A stretch of 64,000 nt of DNA from Gillisella taibaishanensis (GTDB taxonomy: Bacteria; Pseudomonadota; Alphaproteobacteria; Rhizobiales; Rhizobiaceae). The notes beneath the pieces are model-generated. The model was not told the origin of the DNA. It searched no databases and worked only from the letters and a program-made list of their open reading frames with translations. Location of the stretch: assembly GCF_001938985.1 (NCBI RefSeq), contig NZ_MKIN01000022.1:1219340-1283339 (forward strand), read 5' to 3'. The translations under genes and the position numbers were made by a program. Positions 1 through 8,589 of the stretch are shown here, piece after piece (the first letter of the stretch is position 1; every line of letters begins with the position of its first letter).

Positions 1-1
1 T

Positions 2-478
2 GGCGTCACCGCTGGCGCTGTCGTCTCCGTGTCCGTCATGGTCCAGGCCGCCGCCTGCATTTTTGCGCCGCATCTTGCCGTGCGTGGCCGGGATCAACGG
101 CTGGTCAATGCCGCTGTCGCCATTCTCGCTGTTATAGCGCTGTTCGGCCTGCTGTTTGCTCCGCTCTCTACCCTCTGGATCTGGGCGGTATTGCAGGGCA
201 TTGGCCAGGGCAGCCTGATTGCGCTTGCCATGACCGCAATCGTGCTGCGCTCCGGCAATCCGCAAATTGCCGCGCATCTCTCCGGCATGGCCCAATGCGT
301 CGGCTATTGCCTTGCCGCCGTCGGTCCGCTGCTTGTCGGCCTCATCCATGGCTTTACCGGCAGCTTTGCCTGGTCGGGCCTGCTGTTCGCAGCTCTTGGT
401 CTCGGAGCGGCCTGGCATGGATGGCGCGCCGGCCGCGACCTCCAGGTCAATGTCGTCCTGAGCGAAAAATCGCATTGA
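2..478 (+). CDS. MFS transporter, C-terminal fragment (5' end outside window)
   Basis: The frame is open from the first complete codon of the window to TGA at 476-478, so only the C-terminal part of the gene is present. The visible 158 residues are very hydrophobic and form about four to five membrane helices separated by short Arg-rich loops (for example around GRDQR and WHGWRAGRD), which fits the second half of a 12-helix major facilitator. The style resembles the CynX/NimT branch, but the substrate cannot be read from this part. An internal ATG at 38 is not the real start. It lies on the same strand as the downstream alpha-2-macroglobulin gene, 97 bases away, with a small hairpin between them. 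Confidence 0.7.
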   Translation, partial: GVTAGAVVSVSVMVQAAACIFAPHLAVRGRDQRLVNAAVAILAVIALFGLLFAPLSTLWIWAVLQGIGQGSLIALAMTAIVLRSGNPQIAAHLSGMAQCVGYCLAAVGPLLVGLIHGFTGSFAWSGLLFAALGLGAAWHGWRAGRDLQVNVVLSEKSH

Positions 479-522
479 CACCAAATGGTTAAATCAGAAG
501 AGTAGAATGGTCGGCAGGAGGA

Positions 523-549
523 GAAACGGATCGCCAGAGGACCCGTTTC
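523..549 (+). terminator. Weak hairpin after the MFS gene
   Basis: GAAACGG at 523-529 pairs perfectly with CCGTTTC at 543-549. The hairpin is followed by an A/T-rich stretch but not by a real T-run. It may be a weak terminator or a 5' leader structure of the next gene. Confidence 0.3.
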
Positions 550-575
550 CATTAAAATAATAGGGGACAACGATC

Positions 576-3500
576 ATGGGTTTGCAACGGATTTTCGCCG
601 CGACGGCGCTTGCGATCCTGTGTCTTGGCCAGCCTCTCTTCGCGTCTGACACCATGGCGGCCGATGCCGGCCGCAGCATCGCCCTGACGAAGGACAGCGA
701 TTACGCGGGCTTCGATCTGCGGACTCAACAGAATGTCACGCTTGATCAGTGCCAGGCGAGCTGTATCGACGACAAATCCTGCCGGGCCTTCACCTATAAT
801 GTCAAAGCGCGCTGGTGCTTTCTGAAGTCGGATTTCGGCCCGCTAAATCCTTTTGTCGGCGCCGTTGCCGGCCGCATCGTCACCAATACGAGCGAGCCTG
901 ACATCGGCGTTGCGCCAAAGCTCGACTTCGTTTCCGCCAGCGTGAACGGCCAGGCCCAAAGCTTTCGCGACCGCCTGATCAAGACGGGCACGACAAACGC
1001 ACAAGGTCTCAGCCAGTCCATTTTGCGGGCAGAGATGGACCTCTCGGCAGGGCGCACCAAGGATGCCGTTGGCGGCTTTCTCGCTGCCGCAGCGCTCTCG
1101 CCCGACGATAGCTCGCTTTGGCTGCGTGCCGCCCGCGCCGCCAACCTGATCAAAAACGACAGCGAGGCGACGAGCCAGGGCCTCTATGCAGCCGTGATCG
1201 GCTATGACGTCAGCCGGACGACCAAGGTCCGGGCCGAGGCGCTGGCCGTCATGGCGAAGGCACTGGAAAAGAGCGAGAGCTATCGCCAGGCGCTGAGCGC
1301 CTACAAGGCCAGCCTCGAGATCTCAGCAGACAAGACCGTGCGCGCCGCCTATCTGGCGCTGAAGGCCACCAAGGGATTCCGCATCACCGGCAACACTGTC
1401 GATGCCGACGCCACCACCCCGCGCGCCTGCGTGCAATTTTCAGATCCCCTCGTGAAGCGCGGCGCCGATTACAGCGCCTTTGTCACGGTCAACGGCAAGC
1501 CGCCGAAGTCCGTCGAAGCCAAGGAGAGCCAACTCTGCGTCGAGGGGCTGGACTATGGCCAGCGCTATACGATCGGCCTGCGCGAAGGCCTGCCCTCCTC
1601 CGTCGATGAGCCCTTGCAGGCCCGTTCGGATATCGAGGTCTATATTCGTGACCGCAGCCCGGTGGTGCGCTTTACCGGCGACCGCTTCGTGCTGCCGGCA
1701 GCGATGCGGCGCGGCATTCCGCTGGTTTCGGTCAATACTGAAAAGGCCAATCTGAAGCTCTACCGCATCGGCGAGCGATCGATTTCGCCGCTAATGGCCA
1801 ATTCGCGCTTTCTCAGCCAGTTGAGCGGCTATACTGCCGCGCGCATCGAGCAGGACAATGGCGAACTGGTCTGGCAAGGCACGCTAGACATCGCCAGCGA
1901 GCTTAACCGCGAAGTCACCACCAGTTTCCCCGTGGATCAGGCACTGCCGGAGCGCAAGCCCGGCATCTATGTGCTGACGGCCTCGGCCACCGGCGGCAAG
2001 AGCCAGGAATGGGATGATCAGGCCACCCAATGGTTCCTGGTTTCCGATATTGGTCTTTCCACTTTTGCCGGCACCGATGGGCTGCATGTCTTTGCCCGCT
2101 CGCTGAACACTGCCAAGCCCATTGCCGGTGTCGAGCTGAAGCTGCTCGCCCGCAACAACGAGATCCTCGGTACGGCGACCACCGACGACCAGGGCCGCGC
2201 CACGTTTTCGGCGGGCCTGATGCGCGGCGGTGCGGGCCTTGCCCCGACAGTGCTGACGGGAGAGATCAAGGCCGATGGCAAGGCCGCCCCGGATGGGAAG
2301 GCGGCCCCCGATGGGAAGGCGACCCAAGCGGATTTCGTCTTCCTCGACATGACCAAAGCGGGCTTTGACCTTTCCGACCGTGGCGTCACCGGCCGTGCCG
2401 CCCCCGGCGCCATCGACATCTTCGCCTGGACCGAGCGCGGTATCTACCGCCCGGGCGACACCGTGCATGTCGGCGCGCTTGCCCGCGATATCGATGCGGA
2501 AGCCATCGATGGCCTGCCGCTCACCTTCATCTTCACCCGGCCCGATGGCGTCGAATATCGCCGCATGGTCAGCACAGGCGCCGGCCTCGGCGGCCATGTC
2601 CTCGACCTGGCTCTCGACAAGAGTGTCATGCGCGGCACCTGGACGCTTGGCATCCATGTTGATCCGAAAAAGCCGGCGATTGCCGAACAGACCTTCCTCG
2701 TCGACGATTTTCTGCCTGATCGGATCGAGTTCGACATGAAGGCGCAGGCCGGCGTGCTGAAACCGGGTACGCCGCTGTCGGTCGATGTCGATGGCCGCTA
2801 TCTCTACGGCGCCCCTGCGGCTGGCCTGACGCTCGAAGGCGAGATGCTGATCAAGCCGGTCAGGACGCGCGACGACAAGCCGGGCTTCCTGTTCGGCCTT
2901 GCCGACGAAGAGGCTGGCGAATCAAACAGCGTGACCCTCGATGACCTACAGCCACTGGACGACAAGGGCCACGGCACGATCGATTTGCAGCTCGGCGACC
3001 TGCCTTCCACTACCCAGCTGTTGCAGGCGGAACTGTCGGTGCGGCTCAAGGAAGGCGGCGGCCGCGCCGTGGAAAGGCAGCTGACGCTGCCGATCAACAA
3101 TGGCCAGCCTGCCATCGGCATCAAACCCGGTTTTTCAGGTTCGCTTGCCGAAAACAGCACCGGCCATTTCCAGCTGATCGCCCTGGATGGTGAAGGCAAG
3201 GCCCAGACGCTCTCGGGCGCCAAATGGAAACTGGTGCAGCTGGACCGGAACTATCAATGGTACCGCGATGGCAATTCCTGGCGCTATGAACCGGTTACCT
3301 CGACCAAGCTCGTTGCGTCAGGCACAACAGACATCGGCACTGACGGCACCGACCTCTCCATGCCGGTCGGCTGGGGCCGTTTCAGGCTCGAAGTCGACGC
3401 ACCCGGCGTCGATAGCGCCGCATCCAGCGTGGAATTCGATGCCGGCTGGTTCTCCGCCGGCGGATCGAGCGACACGCCCGATGCCCTGGAAATCGCGCTC

Positions 3501-6212
3501 GACAAGCCAAGCTACAAGGTGGGTGAAACCGCAAAGCTGAAGATATCACCGCATTACGCTGGCGAAGTTCTGGTCACCATCGGCTCTGAAACCCTGGTTG
3601 CTACGGAAACCGCAAGCTTGGCTGCGACCGGCGGCGAGATCGATATCCCCGTCACCGACAGTTTCGGTGCCGGCACCTATGTCACCGCGACGCTTTACCG
3701 GCCGGGCGAAGGCCAGGAAAGCCGGATGCCGATGCGCGCCATCGGCGTCACCTGGCTTGGTGTCGATCCGGCCGCCCGCAAGCTGGCGATCAAGCTCACG
3801 CCGCCCGCCCAAATGGAGCCGCGCCGAAAGCTGACCGTACCGGTCGCCGTGACCGGCGGCGGCAATGACGCCTATGTCACCGTCGCGGCCGTCGATGTCG
3901 GCATCCTCAACCTGACGCGCTATCAGGTGCCGGATCCCGACGGCTGGTATTTCGGCCAGCGCCGACTCGGCATCGAAATGCGCGACCTCTATGGCCAGTT
4001 GATCGACGGCTCGCTTGGGGCGTCGGGCACTCTTCATACCGGCGGCGATGGCGGCATGAGCTCGCTCTCGGCAAGCCCGCCCAAGGAAAAGCTGGTGGCG
4101 CTGTTCTCCGGCCCCGTCCATCTCGACCATAATGGCAAGGCGCAAATCAGCTTCGACATTCCCCAGTTCAATGGCACTGTCCGGCTGATGGCGGTCGCCT
4201 GGAGCCGCACCGGCATCGGCCATGCGCAAACCGATGTCATCGTGCGCGATCCCGTCGTCATCACACCGTCGCTCCCGCGCTTCCTCGCACCGGGCGACAA
4301 TGCACGGCTGCAGCTTGATCTTGCCTCCACCGATGCGCCTGACGGCGACTATCTCCTCTCCGTCAAGGGCAACAACTCCGTCGGCATCGAGCCCGGCAAG
4401 CAGCAGATCCCGCTGAAGTTGAAGGCTGGTGCCAAGACAAGCCTGGACATCGGGCTGACAGCACTCGCCCCCGGCGATAGCAGCCTGACCGTGACATTGG
4501 CCGAACAACCGAAACCAGGCGCAGGCAATGGCGCTCCGGCAGACGCAACACCGGCCACGCCGCCCGCCCGCCAGCCGCTGACGCTCACCCGTGTTCTCGA
4601 TCTTCCCGTGCGTCCTGCGGCTCTGCCGCTCACCACCCGGCGCGAATTGCCGCTTGGCCCGGGCAAGAGCCTGATCGTGGATGAAAACCTGCTGGCCGAT
4701 AGCATCCTGTCTGGCGCCTCCATCAGCCTCTCGGTCTCGCGTGGCCCGAGCTTCGACATTGCGGCGCTGCTGACCAGCCTCGACCGCTACCCCTATGGCT
4801 GCGCCGAACAGACCACCAGCCGAGCACTGCCGCTGCTCTATTTGAACGAGTTGGCATCGGTTGCCGGCCTGCCGGATGATGCCGCGATCAGCAAGCGCAT
4901 TCAGGATGCCATCTACCGGGTGTTGTCCTACCAGGCGTCGCAAGGCAGTTTCGGCCTTTGGGCGCCCGGCTCCGAGGACCTGTGGCTGGACGCCTATGTC
5001 AGCGATTTCCTGACGCGGGCACGCGAAAAGGGTTTTGACGTGCCCGACGCCGCCATGGTGCAGGCTCTGGATAACCTTGCCAACAAGCTGTCCTATGAGA
5101 CGGATGTCGAAAGCCAGGGCAACGACATCGCCTACGCGCTCTACGTGCTCGCCCGCAACCGCCGCGCCGCGATCAGCGATCTGCGCTACTACGCCGATAC
5201 GATGCTCGACCGCTTCCCGACACCGCTGTCGAAGGCGCATCTAGCCGCTGCCCTGTCGCTCTATGGCGATCCGGCGAAAGCTGGTACGATTTTCGAAAAG
5301 GCGGCTGCGGATGTCCAGAAGGGGTCGGTCACACCGGTCAGCCTGTCGCGTTCGGACTATGGTTCGCAGCTGCGCGACGGCGCTGCCATCCTGGCGCTTG
5401 CCGCTGAGGCCCGGCCCGTACCGCCGATCGTCTCAGCCTTGAGCCGCACGGTGATCAGCGACTGGAATGCCAAGACCTATACCAGCACCCAAGAAGAAAG
5501 CTGGATGCTGCTGGCCGCCCGCGCGCTCGACAAGAGCAATGCCGGCCTGACAGTCAGCGTCAACGGCAGCCAGAAGACTGATGGCTACCGGGCGCGGATT
5601 GAGGGTGAAGAGCTGCTGCGCCAGCCCGTGACGCTCACCAATCCCGGCACGGAAGCCCTCACCGCGACAGTGACGACCGTCGCCGTGCCAACCTTTCCGC
5701 TACCGCCGTCCGCCCAGGGCTTTACCATCGAGCGCAGCTATTATGCGATGGATGGCACGCCGGTAAACATCAGCGAAGCCAAGCAGGACCAGCGTTATGT
5801 CGTGGTGCTGAAAGTGGCCCAGACCGAGGACATGCCGACCCAATTGCTGGTGACGGATCTGTTGCCCGCCGGTCTCGAGATCGACAATCCGGCACTCGTC
5901 GGCAGCGCCGATCTGGATAATTTCAGCTGGGTTGGCAAGACGAAGCCCGCCCATCTGGAGTTCCGCGACGACCGCTTCGTGGCTGCCATCGACACGGAAC
6001 ACAGCCAGGCGACATCGGATGATGACGCTGACTCCAGCAGCGCCGATGATACCGACGACACCGACAATGGCGACATGGTGCTTGCCTATGTGGTGCGCGC
6101 CGTCACGCCAGGTGTCTATGATCATCCCGCCGCAACTGTTGAGGACATGTACCGGCCGCAGCGTTTTGCGCGCACGGCGGTTGGGCGCATGGAGGTCAGG
6201 GCTGAACAGTGA
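576..6212 (+). CDS. Alpha-2-macroglobulin family protein with N-terminal PAN/Apple domain
   Basis: Large periplasmic bacterial alpha-2-macroglobulin (1878 aa), a protease trap thought to protect the envelope. ATG 576 is preceded by an AGGGGA ribosome site. Residues 1-24 form a Sec signal peptide. Residues about 35-105 carry four cysteines (C59, C63, C69, C81) in a PAN/Apple-like pattern, followed by a helical repeat-like stretch and the macroglobulin beta domains. The thioester motif CAEQ lies at residues 1409-1412 and looks intact, so covalent trapping should be possible. A very acidic Asp/Ser run lies near residues 1810-1832 close to the C-terminus. The next gene, PBP1C, overlaps by four bases; this pairing is well known and suggests defence coupled to peptidoglycan repair. 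There is no lipobox cysteine after the signal peptide, so it is probably soluble in the periplasm. Confidence 0.93.
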   Translation: MGLQRIFAATALAILCLGQPLFASDTMAADAGRSIALTKDSDYAGFDLRTQQNVTLDQCQASCIDDKSCRAFTYNVKARWCFLKSDFGPLNPFVGAVAGRIVTNTSEPDIGVAPKLDFVSASVNGQAQSFRDRLIKTGTTNAQGLSQSILRAEMDLSAGRTKDAVGGFLAAAALSPDDSSLWLRAARAANLIKNDSEATSQGLYAAVIGYDVSRTTKVRAEALAVMAKALEKSESYRQALSAYKASLEISADKTVRAAYLALKATKGFRITGNTVDADATTPRACVQFSDPLVKRGADYSAFVTVNGKPPKSVEAKESQLCVEGLDYGQRYTIGLREGLPSSVDEPLQARSDIEVYIRDRSPVVRFTGDRFVLPAAMRRGIPLVSVNTEKANLKLYRIGERSISPLMANSRFLSQLSGYTAARIEQDNGELVWQGTLDIASELNREVTTSFPVDQALPERKPGIYVLTASATGGKSQEWDDQATQWFLVSDIGLSTFAGTDGLHVFARSLNTAKPIAGVELKLLARNNEILGTATTDDQGRATFSAGLMRGGAGLAPTVLTGEIKADGKAAPDGKAAPDGKATQADFVFLDMTKAGFDLSDRGVTGRAAPGAIDIFAWTERGIYRPGDTVHVGALARDIDAEAIDGLPLTFIFTRPDGVEYRRMVSTGAGLGGHVLDLALDKSVMRGTWTLGIHVDPKKPAIAEQTFLVDDFLPDRIEFDMKAQAGVLKPGTPLSVDVDGRYLYGAPAAGLTLEGEMLIKPVRTRDDKPGFLFGLADEEAGESNSVTLDDLQPLDDKGHGTIDLQLGDLPSTTQLLQAELSVRLKEGGGRAVERQLTLPINNGQPAIGIKPGFSGSLAENSTGHFQLIALDGEGKAQTLSGAKWKLVQLDRNYQWYRDGNSWRYEPVTSTKLVASGTTDIGTDGTDLSMPVGWGRFRLEVDAPGVDSAASSVEFDAGWFSAGGSSDTPDALEIALDKPSYKVGETAKLKISPHYAGEVLVTIGSETLVATETASLAATGGEIDIPVTDSFGAGTYVTATLYRPGEGQESRMPMRAIGVTWLGVDPAARKLAIKLTPPAQMEPRRKLTVPVAVTGGGNDAYVTVAAVDVGILNLTRYQVPDPDGWYFGQRRLGIEMRDLYGQLIDGSLGASGTLHTGGDGGMSSLSASPPKEKLVALFSGPVHLDHNGKAQISFDIPQFNGTVRLMAVAWSRTGIGHAQTDVIVRDPVVITPSLPRFLAPGDNARLQLDLASTDAPDGDYLLSVKGNNSVGIEPGKQQIPLKLKAGAKTSLDIGLTALAPGDSSLTVTLAEQPKPGAGNGAPADATPATPPARQPLTLTRVLDLPVRPAALPLTTRRELPLGPGKSLIVDENLLADSILSGASISLSVSRGPSFDIAALLTSLDRYPYGCAEQTTSRALPLLYLNELASVAGLPDDAAISKRIQDAIYRVLSYQASQGSFGLWAPGSEDLWLDAYVSDFLTRAREKGFDVPDAAMVQALDNLANKLSYETDVESQGNDIAYALYVLARNRRAAISDLRYYADTMLDRFPTPLSKAHLAAALSLYGDPAKAGTIFEKAAADVQKGSVTPVSLSRSDYGSQLRDGAAILALAAEARPVPPIVSALSRTVISDWNAKTYTSTQEESWMLLAARALDKSNAGLTVSVNGSQKTDGYRARIEGEELLRQPVTLTNPGTEALTATVTTVAVPTFPLPPSAQGFTIERSYYAMDGTPVNISEAKQDQRYVVVLKVAQTEDMPTQLLVTDLLPAGLEIDNPALVGSADLDNFSWVGKTKPAHLEFRDDRFVAAIDTEHSQATSDDDADSSSADDTDDTDNGDMVLAYVVRAVTPGVYDHPAATVEDMYRPQRFARTAVGRMEVRAEQ
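2274..2327 (+). repeat. Three tandem 18-bp in-frame repeats inside the macroglobulin gene
   Basis: Three consecutive 18-base units begin at 2274, 2292 and 2310, each starting GATGG(C/G)AAGGC. They encode DGKAAP, DGKAAP and DGKATQ. The repeats keep frame and probably form a flexible loop that can change copy number by slippage. Confidence 0.85.
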
Positions 6213-8299
6213 TCCGGCGTGGTACGGCAATCGGTCTCGTTGTTGCGGCCTGCCTGTCAGTGGGCGCGGCCTGGCTGGGGCTTGGCGCGCTAGACCGGGC
6301 TTTCCCGCCACCACTTGAGGCCGCCGGCAAACCTTCGGCCGAGCTGCTGGATGCCGATGGCAGGCTGTTGCGCGCCTTTGCCACCCGCGAAGGCCGCTGG
6401 CGGCTGAAGACCCATGAGGCCGATGTCGATCCGCTGCTGGTGAAAATGCTGATTGCCTACGAGGACCGGCGTTTCTACAGCCATGCTGGCATCGACAGCC
6501 TGGCGCTCGGGCGTGCCGCACTGCAATTGGTTGGCCGTGGCCGGATCGTGTCCGGCGCATCTACGTTGTCGATGCAGGTGGCACGGTTGATCGAACCCCG
6601 ACAATCGCGGTCTTTTCTCGCCAAACTGCGCCAGGCGGCACGTGCCGTGCAGATCGAGCGCCGGCTGGATAAGCACGCCATTCTCGACCTTTATCTCACC
6701 CATGCGCCCTATGGCGGCAATCTTGAAGGCGTGCGGGCGGCATCGCTTGCCTATTTCGGCAAGGAGCCGATCCGCCTGACACCAGCGGAAGCAGCGCTAC
6801 TGGTGGCCCTGCCGCAATTGCCCGAACGGCGACGCCCCGACCGCTTTGCCGGCAATGCTCTGGCTGCCCGAGACCGGGTGCTGGCCCGCATGGAAAAGGC
6901 CGGCGTTATCTCATCGCAGGATCGGCAGACGGCCGAAATGGCGCCCCTGCCGAAGCGCCGGCTGGAGTTGCCGATGCTTGCCGCCCACCTCGGCGATGCC
7001 GAACGGCGCCGCCAGCCGGATGCGCTGACCTATCCGACCCGGCTGAAAAAGGATGTGCAGGCGGCGCTGGAAACGGTGGCGCGCCAGGCCGCCCAGCGGC
7101 TTCCCCCAAAGGTCGCGGTCGCCATCATCGCCGCCAATATCGGCAGCGGCGACATCATCGCTCGCGTCGGCTCCGCCGGCTATCTCGATGCCAGCCGCTC
7201 CGGCTGGATCGACATGACCCGTATCAAGCGTTCGCCGGGTTCGACCCTGAAGCCGATGATCTACGGGCTGGCCTTCGAACAGGGAATGATTGCCCAGGAC
7301 ACCGTCATCGAGGACCGGCCTGCCGATTTCGCCGGCTACAGGCCGAAGAATTTCGACACGCATTACCAGGGCGACATTTCGATCCGCAACGCGCTGCAGC
7401 TTTCGCTGAACGTGCCGGCGGTCCGGTTGCTGGAAGCGGTCGGGCCGCTGCAGATGCTGACGCGGTTAAAGGCGGCAGGCATCAGGCTAGATCTGCCCCA
7501 GGCCGGTACCCCGGGCCTCGCCATCGCGCTTGGCGGCGTCGGCACGACGCTGAAGGATCTGGTGGCGATGTACGCGGCCTTGGCGCGACAGGGCGAAGCG
7601 ATCAGCCTGAATGATAGCTTACCATCGGACACCGCACGGCCAGATCCTGTCCGGCTGCTGGAACCGGCCGCGGCCTGGAATGTCAGCGATATTCTCTCAG
7701 GTGTAGCACCGCCAGCCGGCGCACGAACAGGACGGATTGCCTACAAGACCGGCACCAGCTACGGCTACCGGGATGCCTGGTCGATCGGCTACGATGGCCG
7801 CACCGTCATCGGCGTGTGGATTGGCCGGGCCGACAATGGCGCGGTGCCGGGCCTGACCGGCTATGGCAGCGCCGCACCAGTCCTGTTTGAAGCCTTCGCA
7901 CGCTCTGGTCTTGCCCCATCAGCCTTGCCGACAGCACCGTCAGGCACGGTTCGGCTCGCCAAAGCCGAGCTTGGTCCCAGCCTCCGGCGCTTTTCGCGCG
8001 AGACAAGCGGGCTGATTGCGGTTAATTCCGGCGACAAGCCGCCGGTGATCGTCTTTCCACCTGAAGGCGCGCATGTAGAACTCGACCGCACGGCCGAAGG
8101 CTCCACCATGCCGCTGACGCTGAAACTGCAAGCGGGCCGCGCACCCTTCCGCTGGCTCGCCAATGGCAAGACGCTGCCCGATCTCGCCCGCACCCGCACG
8201 ACGCATTGGCTTCCTGATGGCGACGGCTATTCGACCCTGACGGTGATCGACGCGGCCGGACGCAGTGCGACTGTCGGGATCTTTCTTCGCGAGAATTAA
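6209..8299 (+). CDS. pbpC: Penicillin-binding protein 1C (peptidoglycan glycosyltransferase/transpeptidase)
   Basis: Bifunctional class A penicillin-binding protein (696 aa). The GTG start overlaps the macroglobulin stop (GTGA) and has GGAGGTCAGG just upstream. Residues about 8-28 form a membrane anchor. The GT51 glycosyltransferase domain carries the catalytic-Glu motif EDRRFYSH (E85) and GASTLSMQ. The transpeptidase domain carries SxxK as STLK (Ser345), a SLN motif and KTGT (K513). The C-terminal about 90 residues match the BiPBP_C domain seen in PBP1C. All active-site motifs are intact. It polymerises and crosslinks peptidoglycan at the outer face of the inner membrane. The coupling to alpha-2-macroglobulin is the usual arrangement for this family. 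Confidence 0.95.
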   Translation: MIRRGTAIGLVVAACLSVGAAWLGLGALDRAFPPPLEAAGKPSAELLDADGRLLRAFATREGRWRLKTHEADVDPLLVKMLIAYEDRRFYSHAGIDSLALGRAALQLVGRGRIVSGASTLSMQVARLIEPRQSRSFLAKLRQAARAVQIERRLDKHAILDLYLTHAPYGGNLEGVRAASLAYFGKEPIRLTPAEAALLVALPQLPERRRPDRFAGNALAARDRVLARMEKAGVISSQDRQTAEMAPLPKRRLELPMLAAHLGDAERRRQPDALTYPTRLKKDVQAALETVARQAAQRLPPKVAVAIIAANIGSGDIIARVGSAGYLDASRSGWIDMTRIKRSPGSTLKPMIYGLAFEQGMIAQDTVIEDRPADFAGYRPKNFDTHYQGDISIRNALQLSLNVPAVRLLEAVGPLQMLTRLKAAGIRLDLPQAGTPGLAIALGGVGTTLKDLVAMYAALARQGEAISLNDSLPSDTARPDPVRLLEPAAAWNVSDILSGVAPPAGARTGRIAYKTGTSYGYRDAWSIGYDGRTVIGVWIGRADNGAVPGLTGYGSAAPVLFEAFARSGLAPSALPTAPSGTVRLAKAELGPSLRRFSRETSGLIAVNSGDKPPVIVFPPEGAHVELDRTAEGSTMPLTLKLQAGRAPFRWLANGKTLPDLARTRTTHWLPDGDGYSTLTVIDAAGRSATVGIFLREN

Positions 8300-8357
8300 A
8301 TCTAACTTATGTAGTTGATTTTGATATACCCTTGATAGAAAGGGGAAAAATCAGGAT

Positions 8358-8373
8358 TTAAGGCCATCTTAAC
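8358..8373. promoter_or_regulatory. Candidate CtrA-binding site upstream of the chemoreceptor gene
   Basis: TTAA at 8358-8361, seven bases, then TTAAC at 8369-8373: an exact match to the alphaproteobacterial CtrA consensus TTAA-N7-TTAAC. It lies 217 bases upstream of the chemoreceptor ATG in a 290-bp gene-free, A/T-rich stretch. Binding is inferred. Confidence 0.5.
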
Positions 8374-8589
8374 AAACAGCTTCTAAAGTGACGGTTCGAC
8401 GATGACGTCGCTCGACCGCCAGCGCTTGCACAATGATTGTGAGGGGCCTGACATTTCCGGATGCCGTGCCGCAGTCTCTAAGCTTGAGACGCAAAACCGA
8501 GCATCGGAAACAGCTTTGCATGTGCAGCCCCTTGCTCGACCCTCGCTTGAAGCTTGGCCGGGCCAAAGGGCTTTGGAGGAGCCGGAACC

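Noticed and set aside
3546..5240. 564-aa minus-strand frame opposite the macroglobulin gene
   Set aside because: Antisense shadow of a clearly coding high-G+C gene; composition is Arg/Gly-rich and no domain is recognisable.
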